This document shows, in pieces, positions 55,884-64,000 of a stretch of DNA of 64,000 nucleotides (position 1 is its first letter; each line of letters starts with the position of its first letter). The notes under the pieces were generated by a model, which was not told the origin of the DNA, did not search any database, and was given only the letters and a program-made list of their open reading frames with translations. The position numbers and the translations under genes are program-made. Source of the stretch: Coccinella septempunctata (lineage: Eukaryota; Arthropoda; Insecta; Coleoptera; Coccinellidae); the NCBI RefSeq assembly GCF_907165205.1, contig NC_058193.1, positions 3,596,001 through 3,660,000 of the forward strand, in the 5' to 3' direction.

Positions 55884-56945
55884 TGAATGTACCAAAAGAA
55901 ATTATTGAGGCAGCCAGCAGTGGTAGCTTCAAGTTTATTACCTGCAAAATTGAAGCTGATTTTGCAGGTACGAGCGAGAATACGACGACTTCAAAAAGTG
56001 GCAAAACTTTTGAAGTGTGATTGGGGTAACTGAAGATGTTTTGTTGGTCTACTTGAATCAACTATCAGCTAGATTCAGCCCTAATACTTTATGGGCAAAA
56101 TGGTCTATGCTGAAAAGCTGCTCGGAAATGAAAGAAAATGACCCTGTTCGCAGGTTTCTTTTCCTTAAAAAATTTATTGAAAAATATGACGTTTAGTTGT
56201 CATTTGCAGATTTCAAAAGGTAATAGCGTTTCTGAAACGACAAAATGAGCGTTATACGCCAAAAACGGCCAAGGTATTTGGTAAAGAAGAGGCTGAACAA
56301 TTTCTTTTACATGCTCCTGATGACCAATGGTTGCTGGCGAAAATTGTAACAATATTTGGGATTTTTGGATGTTGTCGATTTGACGAAATTCTCTCCTTCA
56401 ACATGAATGATGTAGAAGATATGGGGAAATACGTTATTGTGACATTGCTGCAAACAAAAAATTTAACAACAAGAAGATTCACCATAACCGATGATGGCTG
56501 CAGCTTCAAGCCCTGTATGTTTTTCAGAAAATATGTAAATCTTCGGCCTCCTGGAACAGAAAGCCTAAGATTTTTTTGACATAATGACATGGAAAGTGCA
56601 TTTCCCTTAATGCTGGCCAGCACACTATTGGTGGTGTCCCAAAGCAAATAGCGAAATATTTAGGTTTAAAAACCCAGAGTTATACACCGGCCACTCTTTT
56701 CGCAGAATTGGAGCCATTATGATTGCGGATTCGGATGGAGATATTTTAGCACTAAAGCGTGCAGGAGGGTGGAAGAGCACCGAAATTGTGATGAGTTATG
56801 TCGATGATTCGGTTAATAAAAAAATCGAAATGTCTAGCAAATTATTTGGTAGTAAGGAGAGTACAGATGTTCTGCAGTCCTCGAGTTCAGCAGTTTCTGA
56901 GTCAACAGATGGTTCATCATCATCAGTATCAACTATTTCATCATA
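55884..56945 (+). pseudogene. Tyrosine recombinase with a 56-nt intron, decayed
   Basis: The catalytic set of phage-integrase-type recombinases is visible: R in CCRFDEIL (codon 56376), HSFR in TGHSFRRIGA (56692-56703), W in GGWKSTEIV and the nucleophile Y in MSYVDDS (56797-56799). The N-terminal SAM-like domain includes VTEDVLLVYLNQLS and TLWAKWSMLKS. A GT-AG intron (56154-56209) joins DPVRRFQKVIAFLKR in frame. Disruptions: a stop and frameshifts near 55930-56000 around a palindrome (ACCTGCAAAA...TTTTGCAGGT), and frameshifts near 56575-56670. The family is common in insects; CryptonI-like is possible. The Ser-rich tail ends at 56943. Confidence 0.7.
56154..56209 (+). other. Short GT-AG intron in the recombinase
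   Basis: Donor CAG|GTTTCT, acceptor TTTGCAG|ATTTC; it holds an in-frame TAG, and removing it restores the reading frame. Confidence 0.7.
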
Positions 56946-57368
56946 AAAAATCTGTGTTACTGGAAATAACAATTGTACCATGATTTTCAACATATATGAC
57001 GATAAAACAAAATTTTTCAATGTAAATAATACTACTAACTTGTAAAAATTTTGCAAGTTAACTGTCAGTTTTACAAGTTAGTGACTTGATAAAATAAACT
57101 TTCTTGATTAATATTGTGTTTTTGGAAACTGACGTTTACAAATGAGAAAGAAATAAATATATTATTGATTTTATAAGGACTTCCCAATTCTACATCAACC
57201 CTATGATTAACTCGATATCAACTCTATCTTTTATAAATGAGTGAATTCTGGTGATCTTGATTTCCACTTCACATTTCATTTAATCTTAATCTTGCACTCA
57301 TCCAATCGACAGAAGCGGTCAGTTATTCATCATTCGAATAATGGATTCAAATAATTCAGTTACATGTA

Positions 57369-58279
57369 GAGTCATTCGGGGCAACTGTGCGCACTTTTGC
57401 CTTTCAAGCCATACCCTGTTTCAGATGTTGAAGCTAGGAAAATTAAAACATATTCATAAGATAGAGAATTTTCTAATCTATAAGAAAACATCGAAAAGCA
57501 AACAAACAAAAACGTTTTCTTTCCGCAAAAAAGAATTTAATAGAGAAAGTCGGAGTGCGTTCACATGTCCCGTATTGCGGGTAAGTGTGCGCACCCTCAC
57601 GGGGTAAGTGAACGCAGTGCTTAGTGAACCACACAATCAAAACAAATTACAAAATAATGTCATCAAAATGTTACAATATTAGAGAAATGCTGTTTATTGT
57701 CAATACAGAAGCGCCTTTTTACAAGCAGTGCATTATTGTTCGTGCCACAATTCTTGGTGAACACAACACTTGATACATTCCCCTGTTGGTGGCTCTTCAT
57801 ATTTTTCTGTACAAATAAGACAATATTGATCGAGTCTTAACTAGAAAATCATCAATATCATAATTTATTCCTCACTGAACTAATGCCCATATAATGAATC
57901 TATGCGCACACTTACCCGCGCACACTTTCCCCAGTAAGCCAAAATTTGAATTGACGTTCTTATAGAGTTGAGCAGCTAAGAGAACCTAAAATTTTTTATT
58001 ATATATCCAGATTAATATGCCCATGATCGAATAAAATATTGTTTAACACTGAGGGATTCGGAACTTGGACCTGGCAGAATGTGCAGAGATGCTAAAAATT
58101 AACAAGAAATTGCAAATAAAAAGTTAAAGAAACGTGGCACGGCGCAGTCCTATGAAAAACTAATAAGGCGATTCTGCGCCCTTGCTTCACCCAAATGAAC
58201 CCCCCTTTCATACATTGCATAGTCGAGATATACGCACTGCGCACACTTACCCACTGCGCTCAGTTACCCCGAATGACTC
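57369..58279. mobile_element. pogo-like DNA transposon remnant
   Basis: GAGTCATTCGGGGCAACTGT at the left and the matching inverse (CAGTTACCCCGAATGACTC) at the right, TA at 57367-57368 and 58280-58281. The internal GTGCGCAC-rich motif recurs near 57590, 57910 and 58235. Encodes only a zinc-finger tail on the minus strand. Confidence 0.7.
57718..57840 (-). pseudogene. Zinc-finger tail of a pogo/jerky-type transposase
   Basis: Minus strand: QYCLICTEKYEEPPTGECIK, CCVHQELWHEQ, a stop, then CTACKKAL. This CxxC...CxxC...H/C layout occurs at the C-terminus of insect pogo-type transposases. The catalytic part is absent. Confidence 0.5.
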
Positions 58280-58284
58280 TATGG

Positions 58285-59080
58285 TTTTATATTATACTTA
58301 TTATCAGAATGTTTTTTTAGAAATCAATAATTACGTGTCTATGATGTCTCATCAGTTCGAAGATGACCAGTGGAAGATTGAAGAGTAACAAGTCTGGGTT
58401 GACTTTTGAACTGTTCTAGAAACTTATAGTACTCATCATCGAATGATTATAAATAAGTATAAGGCTTTTCATAGCCTCAGAGTTTCAATATTTTTTTTGT
58501 TGTGTTCGAATCCAAAAATTTACTGCAGAAACTAAAACTTCTTTCATCGATCTGCGATTTGTTTTCCATAAAATTGATTATTTAAGCTGATATTTGGGAT
58601 ATCTCTAGCTTCACCAAATATATGTATATTTTTTTTGAGATTCCATAATCACTGAAACTTCAAGCGTTCAGAGGCAATATTGATAAAGTAGGCCACAAAA
58701 TCAACCGGAAGGAAAGAATGTGTCGTGCTAATCTCAAATAACTCACAAGTTTTTTGACCAATTCCATTAATTTTTCGATAAGTTACCTATGCTTTCATCT
58801 GCATGTCCTGATGTCAATTTTACGAACAGTATGGATACGTTGACATACAGGATTGCACAAATATTGCATTTCACGCTTAACTGTTGTAGAAAAATTTGAA
58901 AACTGAATGACATTGATATATAAGGTAATACCATGTTCTTCTACTAACTCGCTTATGTATCAGCGTCAATACCTTTGTAAATTGTAACGAAGTCTTTTCG
59001 GACTAGTAAAGGATTATTTCATTATTTACTTCAAACCTGTGTTTCTTCTTCCAGAATAGAGATACCAGTATGGATGAGAA
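58285..59080. other. Unassigned sequence
   Basis: No coding sequence recognised. ATTATTATT at 59085-59106 is the tail of the next LINE. Confidence 0.4.
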
Positions 59081-59308
59081 GACAAATTATTATTATTATT
59101 ATTATTAACCATACAATTAGAGTTGAGGTAAATACCTATAAACTCAAATAAGCTTACATATAAAAAAAAAATTCAACGTACACTTCCCCAAAATAAGGAT
59201 AAACTAGTGAATGAATATAAAAAAAATATATATCGAATCATTTCAAATGTGAGTAACACACACAGGACACAAAAATTCGGCACCAACACAGCGAACATTT
59301 CTTCACCA

Positions 59309-62074
59309 TTAAAGTTGTCTCAGTCTGTCTAGTCCATTTTTGAAGCTATTGGTGGTAGAGCTATTGACCACGGAACTGGGAAGTCTATTCCAGGATGAGA
59401 ACACTCTGTTGGGTAGGAACATCTGCCTTGGAATGGTCCGGAAATTCTCCTTCCTCAATTTAAAATCGTGACCTCGAAGATTATTGATGTTTTTACAGAA
59501 TATGGCTTCCACCTGAGGACCAAAATTTCCATGCATGCACTTGTATGTGAATATCAGGTCACCTCTAGTGCGTTTATCCGCAAATGTTGTCATGTTGTTC
59601 AGACGAAGGCGGGTCTCATAATCAGGTCGGACGATTCCATATGGGATTCTGGTATTCCATCTCTGGATGGACTCGAGAGAATTTATCTCTCCAACAAGGG
59701 CAGTCCACCATACTGGACCAGCGTATTCCATGATAGGGCGTATGTAAGACTGATATATCAGTTTACAAACTGATCTGTCAGAGCCTCGAAAGGATCTCTG
59801 AACCAAGTAGGTAAGTTGACGGGCCTTAGCTGTAATTGAAGCAACATGGGTGGACCAGCTCAGATCGCTAGTTACGGTCAAGCCCAAATCACATTGACTG
59901 GTGACAGGAGAGATACAATAATCGTCAATTACATAGGACAGTCGCGGATTATTTCTGCCCATATGCAGCACATGACATTTGTCTAGGTTTAGTGGAAGCA
60001 ACCATTCCCGACACCAAGCGGACAGTTTGTCAAGATCCCGCTGGAGAGTTGTAGGGTTGAGAAGGGGAAAATTATAAATCTTGGTATCGTCCGCATACAT
60101 AGAACATGTCGACAAAAAACAACCAGGGAGATCAGAAGTATATAGGAGGAACAGAATGGGACCGAGAACCGATCCCTGAGGGACACCACTCAGAACATGC
60201 CACTCAGAAGATGAGTAAACATCACCAACCCTTACTCTAAAAGTTCTATTGGTCAAAAACGCACGAATCCACTCAAGAAGACGTCCTCTCAGCCCCAGAT
60301 GGTCCAGCTTATGAAGTAGACGTTTATGTAGGACACGGTCAAATGCTCTAGAAAAATCTAGATAGATCACATCAACTGGAACGTTCTCATCCCATGCCCT
60401 AGTCCAATCATTGAGACAACAGATAAGGTTAGTGAGGGCTGAACGGTGCGGTAAGAATCCGTGTTGTTGGTTGGGAAAAATCTTCTGAGCTGAGCAGAAA
60501 TCAATCACCTGGTCACAAACTATTCTCTCCAAGACCCTAGACAAGACCGACAGAAGACTTATAGGTCTATAATTCCGTGGAGACAGCTTATCACCCTTCT
60601 TATAAATGGGGGTTACAGAGGCGGATAACCAATCGGAGGGTAAAGTGCAGCTGGAGAGAGATTTCCTAAATATAAGAAAGACCGGAAACGCCAAGACTTT
60701 AGAACAATTCCTCAGCAAACGCGGCGAAAAACCGTCTCGGCCAGGGGAACTATCCACCTTCACCCCAGAAAGATATTCCATCACCAAGTGCTCAGACAGA
60801 CTAACAGTATCCATATAATTACTCGCTCGAGCAGATGTAAGAGTAGGTAAGCTCCCTGAAGGCTCAGGGGTGAACACTTCAGCAAATGTATCGGCCAGAA
60901 CGTCAGCTGTTTCACGTGGACTGCTGCAGACGTCACCAGACGGCTTCCTCACAATCGGAAAACTGACCTTTGAGTTCATAGTGGTTCTCAAGTACTTAAA
61001 AAACTGCTTTCTGTTAGATTTGGTCGCTAACTTTCTCTCAAAATTAGTTTTGGCGGAATGAATAGTAGAAGAAACAAAATTTGAGAAATCCCTGTGGATC
61101 CTGTAGTCAGTATCTTTTCGACTGCGTAAATATCTCTGCCAAAGGGACCTTTTGCGTCTCAGAAGTTTCATAATTTGATCGTTTATCCATGGTTTTGTCG
61201 GAATGTAAGTAGATGTGACCTCCCTGGTACCAGCAGATATGGCTTTGTTCAACTCAGCCTCGAATAACTTCCACATCTCATCAATCGTCAGATCATGCGA
61301 TAAAAGAGAGCTCCAGTCAACTGATGAGAGAGTTTCCGATATGCGTTCGTAGTCGACAATCTTCCTGACTCTTTCTTGCGGAGACTGTAATGAAGCAGGT
61401 AGTTGTAACTGGAGTTCGGTAAGTAAAACGTCATGATCCGACCTACCAAAAGGTGGGAAATGTTCAACATCAGATATCAAGTTTCTGTCAGACACAAAAA
61501 ACAGGTCAAGCAACGAAGAAGTCTGGCCATGTCTGTGTCTAGTAGGCTCATTCACCACCTGTTGGAGACCCGTGGATGTAACAAGTTCAGCGTAGGGATA
61601 AGAGGGGGACCTCACTGACGGAAGATTTATAAGCGGCCAATTTAAGTCTGGACAGTTGAAGTCTCCTGCAATGAAGACATCAGAAGATGATTCAGATATC
61701 TCCCTGAGATACCGAACCACATCGACATCATCAGAACAAGAGCGAGGTCTATAAATGCACCCAACCACAATCGAAAATTGGGAATTAGATATTGTTATGA
61801 AAATGTTATCGATATTTGGCCAATCTTGGTGAGATACGTCAATCTTGAACTCGTGAAACAGAGTATCGTGCACATACGCACAAACACCACGATAACCCAC
61901 TGCAGCTCCACTATCATGACGGAACAATGAGTAGTTCGATATAGAATAAGTAGAGTCTGGAACAGAAGGATGCAGCCAGCTTTCAGTAATCAAAACTAAG
62001 TATGGCTTATGTGCCTCAACAAAGGAAAGAAGTTCTAAAAATTTTGATCCAAGGGACATTATGTTTGTATACAT
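59309..62074 (-). CDS. ORF2: APE endonuclease and reverse transcriptase
   Basis: 921 aa. The endonuclease spans about residues 1-220: MYTNIMSLGSKFLELL, LITESWLHPS, GDFNCPDLNWP, LDLFFVSD and the final GRSDHDVLL. The frame is open slightly upstream (LNVWPL), so the true start may precede this Met. RT: YRPISLLSVLSRVLERIV, motif A YLDFSRAFDRV, B GVPQGSVLGPILFLLYTSDL, C MYADDTKIY. The C-terminal LNNMTTFADKRTRGDLIFTY block is CR1/L2-like. All catalytic motifs are present and there are no internal stops, so it may be functional. RNA is copied at a nicked target. Confidence 0.85.
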   Translation of the reverse strand: MYTNIMSLGSKFLELLSFVEAHKPYLVLITESWLHPSVPDSTYSISNYSLFRHDSGAAVGYRGVCAYVHDTLFHEFKIDVSHQDWPNIDNIFITISNSQFSIVVGCIYRPRSCSDDVDVVRYLREISESSSDVFIAGDFNCPDLNWPLINLPSVRSPSYPYAELVTSTGLQQVVNEPTRHRHGQTSSLLDLFFVSDRNLISDVEHFPPFGRSDHDVLLTELQLQLPASLQSPQERVRKIVDYERISETLSSVDWSSLLSHDLTIDEMWKLFEAELNKAISAGTREVTSTYIPTKPWINDQIMKLLRRKRSLWQRYLRSRKDTDYRIHRDFSNFVSSTIHSAKTNFERKLATKSNRKQFFKYLRTTMNSKVSFPIVRKPSGDVCSSPRETADVLADTFAEVFTPEPSGSLPTLTSARASNYMDTVSLSEHLVMEYLSGVKVDSSPGRDGFSPRLLRNCSKVLAFPVFLIFRKSLSSCTLPSDWLSASVTPIYKKGDKLSPRNYRPISLLSVLSRVLERIVCDQVIDFCSAQKIFPNQQHGFLPHRSALTNLICCLNDWTRAWDENVPVDVIYLDFSRAFDRVLHKRLLHKLDHLGLRGRLLEWIRAFLTNRTFRVRVGDVYSSSEWHVLSGVPQGSVLGPILFLLYTSDLPGCFLSTCSMYADDTKIYNFPLLNPTTLQRDLDKLSAWCREWLLPLNLDKCHVLHMGRNNPRLSYVIDDYCISPVTSQCDLGLTVTSDLSWSTHVASITAKARQLTYLVQRSFRGSDRSVCKLIYQSYIRPIMEYAGPVWWTALVGEINSLESIQRWNTRIPYGIVRPDYETRLRLNNMTTFADKRTRGDLIFTYKCMHGNFGPQVEAIFCKNINNLRGHDFKLRKENFRTIPRQMFLPNRVFSSWNRLPSSVVNSSTTNSFKNGLDRLRQL

Positions 62075-62088
62075 TAAAGGCCATACAT

Positions 62089-63108
62089 TTAAGGTTTGAT
62101 GTTTTTTGAGACCTCTTTAGCGGGTACGGTGTTCACTACTTTTGGACTTCCGCTGACATACTTGATGGTCAAATGTGTTTCGCCCGACGCTTGTCTCCTA
62201 GCCAGTTCCTCTCGCGCCATCCTCAACTCATCCGCCTGTTTCCTCGTTTTATCATCAATAATTTTTATACCTCGATATTCCCGATGTCCAAGAAGCAGAG
62301 ATTTGTTCCTGAGCAGAGACTTGGCGACAACAGAGCTGGAGAAAGAAACCTTAACCCAACGTGGACGAGCGTTATCCTTACCAGGTAGGCGAGTGATACC
62401 CGTTATGAAATTGCTGGATGATGGACGGACATGATCAACAACGGCATTTACCAAACTAGCATCTGAACCTACGTCAGGACTCTCGGGGACATTGGTCAAA
62501 ATAATATTCTGCGATTTCTCCACCCTGTCAAGAACCTCAGCCATATCAACACCCCGCTCAGAAAGTTTAACACCATGCAGATCGGCTACCTTACCAGCCA
62601 CGGACGCTATCTCTACAGACATGGATGATTGGCCACGTTCAAGAGCTGAAATATCACCCTTACACGTAGCAATACTCAATTGATGTTCAGCTAGAATTTC
62701 TGAATGTTCTTGGATCTTGGCAGAACAACACGCCACCTGAGAAATCAGGTCATCCTGTCTTCTCTCAATCCGCTCCATGGTAGCTGTTATCCCACGAATA
62801 TGTTCCATAAGGAGCTCAAAGTGTTTCAACGTAATCTGGTTGTCCTGACATGACCCCTCCTTGGATATTGCACCTGACTGAGTAGAAGACAGTGGTTTCG
62901 CTCCCGAAGAATTGCTACGGAGTTTGCGGGCCGTTGAGACACACTGTGTGCAATTCCAGACGTCGTTGCCCGATTTAAAGAAATCAATCTCCTTTTTAGT
63001 AAGATTAGCACATGCAGCATGGAAGAATTTACTGCATTTCGAACAAGAAACCGACAAGTCGTCAGCTGCAACTTTCTTGAAACAAATGGTGCACGAGTAC
63101 CCTGGCAT
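62089..63108 (-). CDS. ORF1: PHD-finger and coiled-coil protein
   Basis: 339 aa from the Met at 63108, chosen because the PHD finger begins at once (MPGYSCTICFKKV); the frame is open to 63306 but the extra 66 residues are hydrophobic and unlike the family. PHD: CTIC...CSKC..FFHAAC...WNCTQC within residues 5-55. A coiled-coil stretch follows (about 100-190), then an RRM-like or esterase-free C-terminal domain (NIILTNVPESPDVG, RPRWVKVSFSSSVVAKSLLR). ORF1 proteins of this group bind the element RNA. ORF2 starts 14 bases after its stop. Confidence 0.8.
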   Translation of the reverse strand: MPGYSCTICFKKVAADDLSVSCSKCSKFFHAACANLTKKEIDFFKSGNDVWNCTQCVSTARKLRSNSSGAKPLSSTQSGAISKEGSCQDNQITLKHFELLMEHIRGITATMERIERRQDDLISQVACCSAKIQEHSEILAEHQLSIATCKGDISALERGQSSMSVEIASVAGKVADLHGVKLSERGVDMAEVLDRVEKSQNIILTNVPESPDVGSDASLVNAVVDHVRPSSSNFITGITRLPGKDNARPRWVKVSFSSSVVAKSLLRNKSLLLGHREYRGIKIIDDKTRKQADELRMAREELARRQASGETHLTIKYVSGSPKVVNTVPAKEVSKNIKP

Positions 63109-63120
63109 ATTCAAAAAAAT

Positions 63121-63820
63121 AAATGAAAGGATTAGGTTTAGGTAAAAACACTCTTCACTTCCTTGGACCCGTAAGGAAGACTCAGACAGAATAGGAGGGC
63201 CACGAAAAAAACAGCAAAAAAAGGACGGGAGTGGTTCAGAAAAGGAAATAAATACGAAATAAAAATAGAACTCGCTTTCAACAGATCGGGCCGCCACTGG
63301 TGTCAACCAGATACAAGTGTAGGCATATGTACCTAGACGCGGCGATGTTCAACAAGATGCAATTGTCTATGTTATCACCGAACGGGACAGCATATGTGGT
63401 TATGAAAACTCGCGAAACTGAAATAACTCGGTAATTATTATGATAATAATTGAAAGAAAATGCATTCAAACTGCAAAACCGCCAATTCAATGACTCGTAT
63501 AATATATGTATGAATAATTACTCACGATGAAACTACCAAAATTTCAGAGCATCCGAAATATATCGCAAATACAGGAGCAGCAAAATTCGCACTTGTAAAC
63601 AGTCAGGATGTGCAACATCGAATTGTTTACAAATTATTCGCCTTGAAAATGTCGTTCTAAGAAATATCATTTATTTTTTGAAATTTACTTAAGGATATCC
63701 CGTTGAGCGTGAAATGCTTATCAGTTCATTCCGTTCGTAAGATCTATCAAAAAATTATCGAAATTGGTCAAAAAATGAAAACTTATTCAAGATCGAATTC
63801 AGGAGAAATTTATTTATTAT
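63121..63820. other. Probable 5' region of the LINE and unassigned sequence
   Basis: Up to about 63310 may be LINE 5' UTR. Beyond it nothing is recognised. Confidence 0.35.
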
Positions 63821-64000
63821 GTCAAGGCCAATTGGCAAAATCTCATCGGCAAAGCCAACGAGAGAAGACACATCCACATATGCGTCGGTTTCTCGGTTGG
63901 CATTCATTCAGTTGCACAATGTTCGCCGACGAGGATTGATGAAGGACTTAATATGGGACACTTCATCGGTTCCGGCACCAGACCTAATAGAGTCTTTCTC
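63820..64000 (+). other. Open frame running off the right edge
   Basis: The frame beginning ATGTCAAGGCCAATTGGC (about 63820) reads MSRPIGKISSAKPTRED, SRLAFIQLHNVRRRGLMKDL, IWDTSSVPAPDLIESF to the edge with no stop. Composition looks protein-like. I do not recognise the family. Confidence 0.3.

Larger units (their letters stand above)
55659..57157 (+). mobile_element. Candidate tyrosine-recombinase mobile element
   Basis: The recombinase pseudogene lies between inverted repeats 55741-55763 (TTTATTTGTTTCTCATTTGT) and 57135-57157 (complement, 22 of 23 match), with a hairpin just outside on the left and palindromic CTTGTAAAA/TTTTGCAAG repeats inside the right end (about 57040-57085). Limits are tentative. 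Confidence 0.5.
59085..63120 (-). mobile_element. CR1/L2-group non-LTR retrotransposon, both ORFs open
   Basis: ORF1 (63108-62089) and ORF2 (62074-59309) are separated by 14 bases. The 3' UTR ends in an (AAT)n tail at 59085-59106. The 5' UTR may extend past 63300. Different group from the 4.8-kb element: motif C is YADD rather than FADD, and the C-terminus carries the RL...L...RR..GDLI block. Confidence 0.8.

Noticed and set aside
57341..57607. 88-codon frame across the left end of the pogo-like element
   Set aside because: It reads through the terminal repeat and runs opposite to the transposase remnant.
62826..63071. 81-codon minus-strand frame inside ORF1
   Set aside because: Out-of-frame shadow of the PHD-bearing ORF1.

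Overview
The window looks like repeat-rich insect nuclear DNA: AT-rich, with short GT-AG introns and insect-type non-LTR, Penelope-like (PLE), Gypsy, Tc1/mariner, pogo-like and piggyBac-like sequences. A beetle or similar holometabolous insect is plausible, but nothing proves it. I could not support any ordinary host gene, tRNA or rRNA. Almost every recognisable coding stretch is a mobile element, and many are nested.

Layout. 1-4.8 kb: two head-to-tail R4/R2-type retrotransposons with restriction-like endonucleases, the second decayed. 4.8-8.85 kb (minus): a CR1/Jockey-group element with intact ORF1 and ORF2, cutting a PLE at 8.86 kb. 8.86-11.2 kb: head-to-head pieces of that PLE. 11.3-16.4 kb: an inverted repeat, a decayed integrase-bearing DNA element and a nested piggyBac-like MITE. 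16.4-19.5 kb (minus): a PLE with direct pseudo-LTRs and a 12-bp target duplication. 21.4-23.2 kb: old PLE remnants and a Gypsy integrase. 23.2-28.65 kb: a recent head-to-head PLE pair inserted as one unit into the Gypsy integrase, whose other half resumes at 28.67 kb. 29.3-32.4 kb: start of a Gypsy LTR, a 60-bp satellite with trimeric order, and related 45-bp arrays. 32.6-33.8 kb: a truncated CR1/Jockey-group element. 34.6-37.4, 47.3-49.8 and 50.2-51.3 kb: three Tc1/mariner-type elements with very long terminal inverted repeats. 41.4-45.4 kb: a TA-flanked insertion inside an R4 3' end, holding several nested repeats. 52.5-53.5 kb: a 5'-truncated PLE with a 13-bp duplication. 55.0-57.2 kb: a decayed unknown family followed by a tyrosine-recombinase pseudogene between inverted repeats. 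57.4-58.3 kb: a pogo-like remnant. 59.1-63.1 kb (minus): a CR1/L2-group element with ORF1 and ORF2.

Most interesting signals. (1) At least four PLE families here carry hammerhead-ribozyme-like cores that share one extra nucleotide between the first conserved box and stem II. (2) Several PLE insertions have 3'-end sequence facing outward at both ends between a single 12-13-bp duplication, as expected if both broken target ends prime reverse transcription. (3) A tyrosine recombinase with a short intron sits between hairpins and inverted repeats that are not typical of Cryptons. (4) A satellite with A-B-C higher-order structure has a hairpin in nearly every monomer.
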